A DNA stretch of 64,000 nt from Lobosporangium transversale. Lineage: Eukaryota > Mortierellomycota > Mortierellomycetes > Mortierellales > Mortierellaceae. The notes under the pieces are model-generated. The model saw only the letters and a list, made by a program, of their open reading frames with translations. It did not search any database and was not told the DNA's origin. The stretch lies in the NCBI RefSeq assembly GCF_002105155.1, contig NW_019028992.1, positions 372,001 to 436,000 of the forward strand, given 5' to 3'. Position 1 is the stretch's first letter. Every line of letters starts with the position of its first letter. Position numbers and translations under genes: made by a program. Below are positions 35,755 through 47,699 of this stretch, in pieces.

Positions 35755-35797
<43 letters not shown>
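35755..35797 (+). repeat. CT dinucleotide microsatellite
   Basis: About 20 consecutive CT units inside a longer pyrimidine-rich stretch upstream of the PKA catalytic subunit gene. A further CT run follows at about 35842-35862. Confidence 0.9.
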
Positions 35798-35803
<6 letters not shown>

Positions 35804-35989
35804 ACTCGCTTCCTTTCTCTTTTTCTTATACTTGTCATTCATTCTCTCTCTCTCTCTCTCTCACCATCGCCATCTTACATTCATATTTGTTAGCATTTCC
35901 AATTGCATTATACGCCATTGCATTTTGATTCATTTTCAAACCTTCAAAGCATTCAAAGGTGATTAATTCATTCCATTCATTTTCATACC

Positions 35990-36037
<48 letters not shown>
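35990..36037. repeat. T20-A28 perfect palindromic block
   Basis: Twenty T directly followed by 28 A, so a 20 bp self-complementary inverted repeat with no spacer. It could extrude as a cruciform or reflect joined poly(A) tails of opposite orientation. Confidence 0.85.
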
Positions 36038-36039
<2 letters not shown>

Positions 36040-36814
36040 CATGAGTACATGAGTACAAAGTAGAAAGCATCCATCACGATCGTCTTTTAATTTTTTATTT
36101 ATTTATTTATTTTTTCTCCCATGGCTTCATTCGATACCTTTGGGGAAGAAGAGAAACAAACAAACAAAGATCACACATGCTTTTTTTCTTAAAATCCTTT
36201 CTTTGACCTGTATCAAGTGTGTTTCTGTGTCTGTGTCTCTGTTTTTGTGTGCCTGAACTCGTGCCTGTGTGTTTTCATGAGTGAGAAATCTCATTCACAC
36301 ACACAGACATCTTCCGTCTATTTGATTGCTTCTGTTTCTCGGTCAAAATTATCACTTTATTTTTTTTTCCTTTTCACATCCTCTCCTTCTCTTTGACGCT
36401 CCACTTCAGACAATTTCCTCTTCTTCCCTTCTTCTCTTCCCTTCTTCCCTTCATTCAATCCACCCATTTCATCCTACTCTACCCCTCCCCCCCCTCCTTC
36501 CTTCCTTTCCTTTTTCCCTTTCCCTGTTTCTCTTTTCCCTCTTTCCCTTTCCCTTCTTCTCCTGTTGCTGTCTCTCTATTTGTCTTTCAATTGCTCCGTC
36601 TCCTCTTCTCTCTTCTTCTACAGTTGTTATCCAATTATAATAATTAAAATAAACCACCTCTCCCACTGATTGCTTCAATAATCAACTTCCAAAGGACTAT
36701 TTTTCTTTTTCTCCTGTCCCCCTCCCCTTACTCGTTCACTCAAAGGCATCAAACAAACAAAACAAAACAAAACAAAAAACTCGCTTCTCACCATCACTCT
36801 TACACTGCCGCCAA

Positions 36815-36849
<35 letters not shown>

Positions 36850-37001
36850 CCTTTTACAGAATATAAAGAAATATAGCAAGGGACTTGAATACAGGACCAG
36901 CAAAAAAAATCAATCATCCACTAGACAATTACTGAAACCATTTTACAGAAAAGAAAAAAAGAAAAACGAATAGCGTAATAATATAATATTATAACATAAT
37001 A

Positions 37002-39288
37002 ATGAGCAACGGACACGGCAACTTCGAGCCGGGTGGAATGGCCATGATGAGTCCACCTGACCAGAATGCATTGCGCAACGAGCAATACCAGGAACATCAA
37101 CGCAAGCTTCAAGAGAAATATGAACTCCAGTACAAACAACAAATGGAGCTTGCACAAACAAGTACTCATCCACATGATCCAGCTCCAAATGAGGGCAACC
37201 AACCTTACTATACCTCTCAAGGACAGCTCGTCATTCCAACCCCTAGTTCATGTTATCAGGCAAGACCACAATATGGCCTTGCTGACTTTGAGCTTCTTGA
37301 AACGCTTGGTAAGATTTTTGGTTTTTGGGTGTTTGTTTAGCCAGGAGGATCAGTAAAAGTGGTGTTGGAAGGAAATGTGCTCCCCTCCCTCTTAATATCA
37401 TGTAATCCAACAGTTATTCAAAGCAGAAAAAAAAAAAAAAAAAAAAAAAAACTAGCAACAATAACAATAGCAGTGACAGAAGTAACAATAACTATAACAA
37501 TAGCAGCAACAGCAACAATAACAATAGCAATAACAAAACGACAGCAGACGACAGCAGACAACAGGCATCATCTCATTAAGGAAGTAGAGTTTTGACGGCC
37601 AACAAAAAAAAAAAAAAAAAAAAAAAAAAGAGTTACTCTCATCGAATACATGTGTGGTTGGGGCAAGTGAGCATATTTGCACCTAGAAAAAAAGAAAAAA
37701 AATTGGGACAGAAAATATAAAAGAGAGAGCCAGAAATGAGAGCCGTGCAGAGCAAGTCAGTGAGCATCTGCAAAGTGAGCAAATATTTAGAGCCAACAAC
37801 GTATCCACACCAATGGATAGGGGAAGGAGACATGTCATGGCATGTCATGGATGCAGCAACAGTGGTTTTTTATCGTAATATTTCTCCTCCTGCAGTCCTC
37901 GTCACAGAGTTCTATGTGGGAGAGTCTCTTTACGGCAGCTACTCTGTTGCTCATCTGGCGTCTAGATCCTTTACTCAGTACAGCAAATAATAAGAAAGAA
38001 AAAGAAGAAAAAGAGGGGACACAAATGGAGTCAAATGGAGTCAAATAGACAGGGATATCTCAGGAGAGATACACCACAACTTGCTTTTATTTTTAATGAC
38101 GATGACGCGTTGTGAGCAAGAGGCGTTTCGCCTCTAAACAATTGAAATTGTGTCGCCTCTCTTCTGACCTCCCCCCCGCTGCGCTGTGACATATAACCGC
38201 CCACTGATAAAGGATCGACAACCATGGATACACAAACCCATTACCAACACTATGATGGCATCCCTTTGCCTCCTCTTTTTTTTTTTTTTTTTTTTCCTCT
38301 TCAACATGGAATGTTTTTCAGACTAGATTCTATCGCCATCTGTTGTTTGTTACAATTCCAGGAGCGGAGACACAGAATTGATGGATGAGAGACAAATCCC
38401 GTCATTATCAACAATATCCAAAACCTTAAAAACAGCGTTTGGCAGACATATAAACACTGAAGGCTATTCTACTTTTTCTCATGACTTGTGGGGATACGAG
38501 GGTGAAACGATGTTAGTACAGTGCAAAGAGAGGGGGATGGAGAGGGTGTGTGTATTTGTGAGCTTGAAATACCAATGTGATATTGAACTTTTTTATGCAT
38601 TGTCATGATCGACTGCACTATCACAGTCAGCTCGGTCTGAGAAGGATAGTGTCTTTATTTTCAGGAAGAAGCTCATGCTTTTTGTTTCTTTTTTCTAATG
38701 ATTTAGGTACGGGAACGTTCGGACGTGTCTATTTGACAAAGTTCCGCCGTGAACCTTCATATTATGCAATGAAAGTACTTAAAAAAACCGAGGTTGTACG
38801 GCTTAAACAGGTCGAGCATATCAACTCCGAAAAGCAAATCCTTTCCCAAGTTGATTTTCCATTTATTGTCAATCTGTGAGTGAAAAAAAAGCCAATTTTA
38901 TTTTAATGGTTATGAATGGTCTTGTCTGCTGCTTCAGACACTAATCCGAGTCTGTTTCTATACCGTATGTTAGATTTACTACCTTCCAAGACGACCGGAA
39001 CCTCTATATGTTGCTCGAGTATGTCATTGGAGGAGAGCTTTTTTCACATCTGCGGAAGGCCGGAAGGTTTACAAACGACATGACGCGCTTCTATGCAGCC
39101 GAAATTGTTCTTGCAATCGAGTATCTACATTCAAGGGATATCATCTATCGTGACTTGAAGCCGGAAAATCTTCTTCTTGATTCCAAAGGGCACATCAAAA
39201 TTACAGACTTTGGATTTGCAAAGAGAGTTGAAGACAGGTACGTAATTGTTTTAAACCGTTTTTTAACGGCAAGTACATTGCCTCCACC

Positions 39289-39323
<35 letters not shown>

Positions 39324-40013
39324 CTTTTTCATCTTTTTCAATTACTATTTTGTTTCTCATCTCAATTTTGATTCTTTTTTTGCGTGGTTTAGAACATGGA
39401 CACTGTGTGGAACACCAGAGTACTTGGCGCCTGAAATTATTCAATCAAAAGGACATGGAAAGCCTGTAGACTGGTGGGCATTAGGCATTTTGATCTTTGA
39501 GATGTTAGCAGGATATCCACCATTCTTTGATGACAATCCATTTGGTATCTATGAAAAGATCCTGGCAGGCCGCATCTACTTCCCTTCACATATTGACCCC
39601 CAGGCAAAGGACTTGATCAAGAGACTTCTCACTGCAGACCGGACAAGACGACTAGGCAACTTGAAGGTAAATCTAAAGGTTTTTTTATTTTTTTTATTTT
39701 TTTTTTTATTGGCTTTTTGTTCTCTCGATTCCATTTGTCACGACTCGGTTTCATTTTGTTTCTAATTCTTTATCTTATTTTCTGTTTAATGATTACGATT
39801 TTATTCTTTTAGGATGGATCAAATGATATCAGGAATCATAAGTGGTTCCGTGGAGTCGACTGGCAAGGTCTGTTAAACAGGACTGTGAAAGCACCTATTG
39901 AGCCACCATTTGTTCATCCTGGCGATACAGGCAATTTTGAAAAGTATCCCGAGGTGACAGACGAAGATACGGCCGATGGCGACCCCTACCGGTCACTGTT
40001 TGCCAACTTTTGA
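37002..40013 (+). CDS. cAMP-dependent protein kinase catalytic subunit (PKA)
   Basis: Five exons: 37002-37308, 38707-38875, 38974-39237, 39393-39666 and 39813-40013, in phase, for 404 residues. A 95-residue Gln/Pro-rich head precedes the AGC kinase domain. Visible are the glycine loop [11 protein letters not shown], the ATP lysine in [27 protein letters not shown], and activation loop [14 protein letters not shown] with the Thr phosphorylated in PKA. The PKA-type C-tail ends in SLFANF, the FxxF hydrophobic motif with Phe as the last residue, as in animal PKA. It phosphorylates basic-site substrates when cAMP releases the regulatory subunit. Intron 1 is 1.4 kb, unusually long for this window. 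The same frame stays open after the TGA stop (next entry). An alternative intron, GTGACA at 39954 to AG at 40079, would be in phase and skip the stop. Confidence 0.94.
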
Positions 40014-40604
40014 TATGATGCCGGAAAGATTAGCAACCAAAGCAGCATACCTCATCAATACCATTCTCCCGATAGTCAGCCAACGTCATCAGAGCAGGCA
40101 TTTCAGTCTTTTGAAGCACAAGAGCAGCAATCTCAATATCAACATCATCAATGTCCTCACAATTATCATCAACAAGAAAAGCATTTTAACTTACAGCAAC
40201 AACAACAACAACAACAACAACAACAGCAGCAGCAGCAGCAGTCATTCCATTCTCATATGGACCAGCACCCGAATCATAATCAGTCTTCTTTCGATCAAGG
40301 TTATGCTAGTCCATTTTCTGGACGAAGCCATAGCAAGAGATCGCGAATGGAGGCGGATGATGAGAGTATGACGGGTGTGAGCAATTCATCTGCTTCATAC
40401 CAAGATGATCAAAGGATAGGCCCATGGGATAGCGTACCAGAGTCGGGATTCGATCGAGACACAGCGTTGACTTCGACCTTTATTCGATCAAGCCCTGTCG
40501 ATTTGTTCCAAGGACCTGGCCCCAAAAGACATAAAGGGGAATGGGAAGGCGATTGGCCTATGTCCGGAGTCGATGGTGCAGGGAGTCCGATGGAGATGAC
40601 GTGA
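40014..40604 (+). other. 196-codon open extension in frame after the PKA stop
   Basis: Directly after TGA (40011-40013) the same frame runs without a stop to TGA at 40602. It encodes a Gln/His/Ser-rich stretch with a run of 15 Gln, then HSKRSRMEADDE and GPKRHKGEWEGDW, which look like nuclear localisation signals. The codon pattern looks coding: Gln is mixed CAA and CAG and there is no frame decay. It may be a C-terminal extension made by readthrough or alternative splicing, or an old coding end cut off by a recent stop. A 3' UTR that is open by chance for this length is unlikely. Confidence 0.6.
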
Positions 40605-42017
40605 ACAATGTAAAGCTTGGATAAGGTCGAGTTTCTGGAATTTATTTGCCTTTCACACTCCAACATTGGGCCTTCCTCATTGCTGCGTTGCCTTTTTTTT
40701 TTTTTTCTTTTCTTTTCTTTTCTTTTCCTTGCTGTTTATTTTATCTTTTTTTATTTTTTTTTTTATGCCAATCATTTTGATTGCCATCTTGCTTCCATTG
40801 TTTTTCATTTATATCCGTTTCGCTTTGTTTTGTTTTGTTCAGATCATTTTCGTTTATCCCGTTTTGCCTCTTGTGTCTCTCTGTCTCCACATGCTGCTGC
40901 TAGTCTTTCCGACATCCATCCTCCCATGGTTCCTTGCACGATTTCAAATGGATGTAGAATCATATTTTTTTCTTTCTTTACTTTTCTTTAGCATTTTCTA
41001 TTTTTATTTTTATTTTTTTTGTTGATTATTGTTATTTCTTTCATGTTTTTAGCTTATTTTCTTTCTTTATCCGCGTTGCTCAAGTTTCTTTTGTTTTCTA
41101 TTATTATTATTGCTATAGTTATTATTATTATTATGATCGCTATTATTATTAAAGGTAAAAAAAAAAAAAAAAAAAAAACTGAAGTTGAGAAGGTTGAGAA
41201 AACAAATTCCCAGAAAGCTTGTCTCTCGTTCACGTGTGTTCTCTGTGCACACAAATTTTGAGGGGGGGGAGGAACGGGATGACTGTGATCGAAATTGAAT
41301 ATTTGATATTCCATGAGCATCTATTTACAACGCAGTAAGGAGAGAGAGAGAGGAGGGAAGGAAGCCCTTGATAAATTTGATAACGGTCATTTCTGACATT
41401 AAAAAGCATCACATTAACATGCAAGAGTAGAAGGGTGTAAACAAGGATAAAAGAAAGGAAGGAAAGAAAAAAAAAAAAAAAAAAAAAACCCCTGGACGAA
41501 ATCATTACTGTCATACCTGTTTCATCAAAGAGGTTTTTACTTCGATTAATTAAATTATTGTTATTATTGTTTCAACAGCAAAGCGCGTGCTTACAGCTGG
41601 TGGCTAAATAAATAAATATAAAAAAAATAAAAAAAAAAAAATCGACATTGGTCCTTTGTCTGCGTAATGGGGTTGTGTCATATTCAAACATGAAATGTCC
41701 CGAACCCTTGGTTGAACAAGTTGTATACAAGTATTTAATTTTTTCCGGTGAATTATGGAATTGCGTATGGACGAATATTTCTCTTTTTATTTATGCTGAC
41801 AAGAAAGGTTGGGTGATAATTAATGACTATTAGGATAAAAATAATGCTGCTAAAAAGAAATGGGGTTTAAAACTATTATAGTGTACAGACAGACTTCAAG
41901 GAAAAACAATAAAAGCACATGCGGATAAAGAAAGAGTAACATTAAAAGTATTAATAATAATATATAATAATACAAATTAAAGAAAAGAAAAAAAAAAAAA
42001 AAAAAAAAAACCAGCAA
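40605..42017. other. Convergent intergenic region, AT-rich
   Basis: Lies between the PKA tail and the LITAF gene, whose 3' ends face each other. T-rich and A-rich runs, ATT repeats near 41100-41150, no gene. Confidence 0.5.
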
Positions 42018-43526
42018 TTAAATCCATTCCCATGTAGCGTTGGCGCGGTTAAAGCGAGCGACGCGCTGATCGCACTCAGGGCACCAATGAATACAGTCTT
42101 TGGTTTCCTCATGACCCTTGCGGAATGGCAAATACGACAATGTTCCGAGGGTTAGGAACAATAAACCAAACGCAACCAAGTAAGACATCACTCCAGGTAC
42201 AAACTGAATATGTGACACCACCTTGTTCGCGCCACAATGAGGGCAGTTGAACTTTGAAGGTCGATCTCGAAACAAGGAATGGATCGCTCCAGATTGCCGA
42301 AGCCATTCCTCCCGCCACCGATCCTGCTGTTCCTCGAGAGGAGAGCGAGGTGATGGTTGTGTAGGAAGTGATTGCGAGGGGCCATTGCTGAATTCACCTC
42401 CTTCCTGTCCAGATTGATAGTCGAACAGATGACCATTTTCTAGACCTTGGGACACAGCCATTGAAGGCGATGTATCCAACGATGACATGGAAAGGGATGG
42501 CTTCTCGCCTAGGAGGGAGGATTGTAATGAGCCCGACGAGGGCAATCTCGAACTCGGCGAAGAATGCCTACGGATCCCTTGGCCGAGGTTGCTAGCAGCT
42601 TCCGCTTTGGAAGACGCCACCTTGGACTTTTTTGATAACGAGGTGGCCTTGAATAACACGCTCAATCGCTTTTTTTTGCTTGGAACGGATGAAGGTGGTG
42701 TAATGTCTCTTGCATCTGCACGTTGAGGAGACGAAGGGAATGAAGGGGACGATGATGAGGACGAGGCAGGTGAAGCTGCAGAAAACGAGGAGGTCGCAGC
42801 AGTAGTGGCAGCAGCGGCAGCAGCAGCAGGAGCAGTTGTACGGGTAGAGGTCATTGTTGAGCGCATCATTTGTGCCTTGTACTGATCAAATTTGCTCAAA
42901 GTTGCGGGAGGATTTTGCTGACCAAAGGCGTGAGCAGCAGGATGGTTATGACGAAGGGAATGAGACTGAGGATGGTGCTGGTCGGGTATGAAGATCGTCA
43001 AGGATGGATGTCCATATTTGTATCCATCTGCATCTGCATCAGTATCTACAAATGGAGAAGGAGAAAGGGACGGCGACGACGATCCAGCAACAAGGTCGTG
43101 AGCGCTAGTATTACGACTATCTTCTCTGCTTTCACGTCGACTTGCTTGGTTGCTGTGAGAGTTGTACGACAATGGTTCTGGTACATTGCTGTAGTCGATC
43201 AGAAAAGGGTTCTGTTGTTCATGCGATCGTCGCTCTCGAAGAGAAGGTCCAACTGGAAATCGATCATAATCCCACATAGGTATGAACAGACCTGGCGGTG
43301 ACATGGGTGTGGACGTTGAGGAGGAGGTAGAAACAGCTGTGGCGGTGGTGGTAGACAGAGGTTGCTGTTTCTGCTGCTGTTGCTGTTGCTGTTGCTTTAG
43401 CAGTCGCTCCCCATGTTTTACGCCGATGGCTGCACCATTCTTTTTGACTGTAGAGGTGGAGGAAATGAAGGATGTGTGTGAGGTCGTTGTATCTAACGGC
43501 TGGGCGGCAAAAGTTGAGACAGTCAT
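42018..43526 (-). CDS. LITAF-domain protein with long disordered N terminus
   Basis: A single exon of 502 residues. The last 75 residues form a LITAF domain: FNCPHCGANKVVSHIQF, a hydrophobic membrane-inserting helix (SYLVAFGLLFLTLGTLSYLP), then CIHWCPECDQRVARF. The CPxC and CPEC pairs bind one zinc and hold the protein on the cytosolic face of endosomal membranes. The first 425 residues are disordered, with a Gln run near residue 45, Ala/Thr tracts and Ser/Pro-rich parts. The sequence PMSPPGLFIPMWDYDRFPVG near 75 is a possible short binding motif. Animal LITAF proteins are about 160 residues, so this is much longer. It probably works in endosome to vacuole sorting, but the fungal role is not known to me. 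Confidence 0.9.
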   Translation of the reverse strand: MTVSTFAAQPLDTTTSHTSFISSTSTVKKNGAAIGVKHGERLLKQQQQQQQQKQQPLSTTTATAVSTSSSTSTPMSPPGLFIPMWDYDRFPVGPSLRERRSHEQQNPFLIDYSNVPEPLSYNSHSNQASRRESREDSRNTSAHDLVAGSSSPSLSPSPFVDTDADADGYKYGHPSLTIFIPDQHHPQSHSLRHNHPAAHAFGQQNPPATLSKFDQYKAQMMRSTMTSTRTTAPAAAAAAATTAATSSFSAASPASSSSSSPSFPSSPQRADARDITPPSSVPSKKKRLSVLFKATSLSKKSKVASSKAEAASNLGQGIRRHSSPSSRLPSSGSLQSSLLGEKPSLSMSSLDTSPSMAVSQGLENGHLFDYQSGQEGGEFSNGPSQSLPTQPSPRSPLEEQQDRWREEWLRQSGAIHSLFRDRPSKFNCPHCGANKVVSHIQFVPGVMSYLVAFGLLFLTLGTLSYLPFRKGHEETKDCIHWCPECDQRVARFNRANATWEWI

Positions 43527-43880
43527 TGGGAAGGAATGGTTGGATTATCTTTGTATGAATGGAATAAAGAAAAAAAATAAAAAAAAATAAAATAAATAAA
43601 AAAAGATCTTTTTAACTGGACAGAGCTTTCAGGGAAATAAATGTTCTTTGTGTGGCTGTCTGAAAAAAGAGGAGAGTGTGCAGTTGTTGCTTGTGAATTC
43701 TTTGTTAGAGAAAGGGAGTGATGTCTAAAAAAAAAAAAAAGAAAGGAAAGAGCATAAGGAAGAGAACGAAGGAACAGAGAGCGTGAAGGATAGAGAATAA
43801 GTTCATTAAGATGCGTATTTACGTTTTTTTTTTTCTTATTTCTCGAAGCCCAGTAACATAAAAAAAAAAGAAAAGGAAAG

Positions 43881-43912
<32 letters not shown>

Positions 43913-45860
43913 GAGGGAGAGATGAAGCAAGAAGGATGGGACAAGAGTGTCCTTTTATATCCATTTTTATTTTTTTTGTTTATTTATTTGTGTTAGGTTT
44001 AGACTACAGTGACAGGGTGAATGTGATGCGTTCAAGTTCAACCTGGTGAAGTAAAAGGGTGCATGCGCATGAGGAACAACAGTAAATGCGTGTGTAAAAT
44101 GTACATGTACACCATTCTGTCTTTTAAAAAAATTTGCCAGAAGGGCCAAAACAGCGAAAGAGAGCCATGTGCTGCCAAAGGTTAAGTTTAAAAATCTGTC
44201 CCCCAATGCACTTTCTTTTATTTACAAGTAGCCGAATACATCTTCCTGCCTGGACCAGAAAAGTAGGACAACCAGAACTAGGTGGTTGCCATCCACAAGG
44301 GGGGCGGGTGTATATGGAAGATATGATATAGGAGCAAAGAAAAGTATATCCCGGGTTTAGTTCCGGTCATGATGCTCTACAAGGAAAACTGAGCCGAACG
44401 TCCCACATTTATACTTACTATATGTAACAGTAAAAAGTAAAGAAGGTCCTTCATTGATACACCGACTTCAGTGCTCTGTGCTCAAATGGAATCTAAATTA
44501 TCAGAAAATGACTTTGCCGTAATGGTTCTGTCTTATCTTTATACGTCTGAATAAGAATGTTGCTGAGGAAAAGGATTTTTTTTGATACGTGCATGTTTGC
44601 ATTGTAGGCATAAGGTGGTATATGTGTGTTATAGTTCTAGATGCTTATGAATAAAACAAAATAAAAAAACTCCTCAACTGTTGACGTGACAGAAAAGAGG
44701 GGGGATCTGAACAAGGACATGAGTAACAAACTTAATGTTTTTGAGGAAGATCCTTTCACAGTGACAGTAACAACAACAAGTGGACATGTCTAATGATGCC
44801 AACGATCTAGTCCATTCCTCCTTCATTTTTACACATGCCCAATGTTTTGTTTTTCTCTGTTTTTTAAGGAAGCAGGGTCAAAGAATGACTCGAATGTACC
44901 TCAATCTTTTTTAAACAGTAAGTGACGGGATAAAAAAAAAGGATGAAGTCTGAATCAAGCTTAAGTAAAGATAGGGGGACCAGGGGAACAACGTGAGAAA
45001 GACATTGAAGGGCAGATTTCCATGTGGAGTTTAGCATTTTGGCAGAAAGATCCGTTTGGAATGATGCCCAAATACAGATACGATCTTCAACTCAATGTCC
45101 GCACATGGTTCGGATTCAGAATGTATATACATTTGTGACATGATGCGTATGACAGGGCGTACAAATGTGTGTTTGTAAATCATTTTGACCCATGTCGAAA
45201 CAACTTTGGCTCTCAATTCGATTTGTAGCCCTGGGAGGAAAATATTTTATCTTCTTTTGGTGGGGGTCCGTAGATCGTACATTACATCTTTCCCTTCAAG
45301 ACATCAAGCAAGACAAGACAGAAGACAAACACTATTGTCGGGACTTTTTTTTTATATTTATTTTCTTAATTCATATATATTTCATACTACACTTGAATTA
45401 CGGCTATTTCTGTCTCATCTTCTTCCTCTCTTCCGTATCTCCTCAAAGGATACAGGTGCAGGGTAGCTGCAGGAGCTTAAAAGAGAATGGGGTAAAAAAA
45501 AAAAGATAAAAAAAGGAGGCAAAAGGATTTGAAATGTCTGAAAATATCTATCCAAGGACATTTTCTTCCAGTCATTTTGCTCCAACCGTGTTTTTTTTTT
45601 TTTTTTTTTTTTTTTTTGTGCAGCCTCTCTCCTTTCTCTCTTCAACTGTGTCAAATATATCAAAATTATTCCAACATCTATTCCCGCCACCCTTACTCAA
45701 CCATGGGTATTCACAGGAATTTTACTCCCATTCGACCGTTGTGGATATATCCGGCATTTGACGAACGCACATTGTGTTGTGCATGCATGCTGGTGCATGC
45801 ATTCATTCCTAAATTCCCCAAAAAAAGATCAAAGCGGATCGGGAACTAAGTTCATATAAC

Positions 45861-45908
<48 letters not shown>

Positions 45909-46077
45909 AGTGAAGTCAGTCAATTCCCATTGAACCAATTGGGTATATATACGTATATATGTGCACTACACAGGCAAAAGACATTTACTTCAATTACTAA
46001 AACGCGTAGCGCAATTTCTTCACGGGGACTAAAAGTCTTTTTCACACTGGAAGAAACACACGGGATGTTTTCATCGG

Positions 46078-46113
<36 letters not shown>

Positions 46114-46280
46114 GCTAACAAATCACACTAGGACATTTGACATGTTGTGGTATGCTAATCCCTGTCGTCCCTGTTCATAAGATGATAACAAACAAAACAA
46201 AAACAGGATAGTCATAAGCCTCGAGCATGATACTAATTTAGTAGTATATTTCAACCATGCGGGTACAATTCACGAGGGGG

Positions 46281-46311
<31 letters not shown>

Positions 46312-46637
46312 TTGATAGCCCAGGTACTAGCGAGTACAATAGTAAGATCTAGCTTTCTCTGTCTACACTAAAGAGACATCATGAAACCTACTCGATTAGA
46401 AATATGTATATGGGCGTGGAATGAAACGAGACTTTTTAGTGGCAGCAGATTAAACGATTTGATACCCATCACTGCGCGACACCGTTTCAAGACCCTGTGC
46501 ATCCTATTGATGTCTAAACATAAAGTAACAACAGGTATTCTATACAAAAGAAAAACGATTTAACAAAAGAAAGTGCTTTATTTTGATGGCATAATTAATA
46601 TTGATGATGCGCTCCTTTTTTTATATATATTTTTGAT
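43527..46637. other. Three-kilobase region without a recognisable gene
   Basis: Only short frames without coding character. Contains long homopolymers, including T40-A8 at 45862-45909 and A or T runs near 43882-43907, 45591-45617, 46080-46109 and 46280-46309. The first part should be the LITAF gene promoter. Confidence 0.5.
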
Positions 46638-47460
46638 CTAGTTCTTGACGCCCTGGATACCATTAGAGGAAAGAAAGAAAAAGTTAATAAAAATAAAAAA
46701 AAAGAAACGCAAAACACACCCTTTTAAAAACGTTGTTAAATCAATCTTCAAATAATCCATTACCCTGGCCATCTTAGTGGCACCATACAGGCTTCCAATA
46801 AGACCAACGCCTGCGAGGCAAACGAAACCGGCCATGATGAACTTGTCACCACCCTTTCTAAGATAGATGGGAGTGTGGGAAGGGGTCTAAAAACAAAAAA
46901 GATGAATTTTAGCTTGATGAAATTCAAGGACATTTGCGCGTATATGGTGTCTTTCATTGGATTATCGCCTTTCTTTATTGCTCATGAGTGGTGTTGATCC
47001 ATATCCATTTGTAGCGTAGCCCCTTGCGTTCAACAGACAAATGACGTATTTTCGACCAATTGGTGACAAATAGGTCCAACTAGCCGAATGGTTTGTATTT
47101 TGTTGATCTTTTAATAGATCAGATCATCCTGTGATAACGCGCTCCACTCCAGACTTCTAACAGCAGGAAAGCGTCCATAGTTTTTTTTTTTTTTTTTTTT
47201 TTTTCTCCTTCTTTTCAATTGCTTCTAATTGAGTATATGAAGTCTTTTCCTTATGCATCATAATATCATTTTTCTATCGCCAAAGGGAATAATTGGTCCA
47301 CGATCAAAATTCCACTGTTGCTTTGAAGAACTTTTGTAGATGCTGATTTCAACTTTATGAGAAGATTCAGTGTCGCATTGATGGGATCCTTTGCCATAAA
47401 TAGTACCTGGTAGAGGCGTTGGAGATGAGGAACGGGATTGGGGCGGTTGATGAGCGACAT
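46638..47460 (-). CDS. Cytochrome c oxidase subunit VIIa-like (COX7a family) small protein
   Basis: Three small exons: 47460-47407, 46886-46764 and 46652-46638, in phase, for 63 residues. The sequence starts MSLINRPNPVPHLQRLYQ. It continues HTPIYLRKGGDKFIMAGFVC and a single membrane helix (CLAGVGLIGSLYGATKMAR), ending GVKN. Length, the PIYLRK-GDK motif and the helix match subunit VIIa of mitochondrial complex IV, which lies at the edge of the inner-membrane complex. The last coding exon is only five codons including the stop. It shares a 239 bp divergent promoter with the uL23 gene. Confidence 0.82.
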
Positions 47461-47699
47461 GGTCACAGTTGTTGTTGTTGTTGTTATTGATGATGTGATT
47501 AAGAGGATGATTCGTTCCTTTTGATCCACTTATTCAAACAAGGACGGAAGGAAAAAGTAGGATTTCACGTGATTATCGGAAGCTTAAGAGCTACGTGTGT
47601 CAAAAAGTGTACGTGAAATAAGAAATTATTCGTTTTGTGTATTGGCTGAGCTTTGCTTTTTTCGTCCTTCTCTCTTGCCTCGATAATTCGATTCTTCCG
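47461..47699. promoter_or_regulatory. Divergent promoter between COX7a-like and uL23 genes
   Basis: The two start codons are 239 bp apart and point away from each other. A pyrimidine tract at about 47651-47682 precedes the uL23 start, as seen ahead of eS17. The function is inferred from layout. Confidence 0.5.

Larger units (their letters stand above)
31916..37001. other. Five-kilobase intergenic region with repeats
   Basis: No confident gene. It holds long A/T runs, a (TATTTT)n stretch at about 35140-35200, a CT microsatellite (about 35755-35797), a T20-A28 block (35990-36037) and a strongly C/T-rich zone (about 36360-36740). The C/T-rich zone could be the promoter or leader of the PKA gene. 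Decayed coding scraps at 32300-33845 are listed separately. Confidence 0.55.

Noticed and set aside
35640-36660. Long Ser/Leu/Phe/Pro frames in the C/T-rich zone
   Set aside because: Low-complexity translation of CT and CCTT repeats; no domain and no splice partners.
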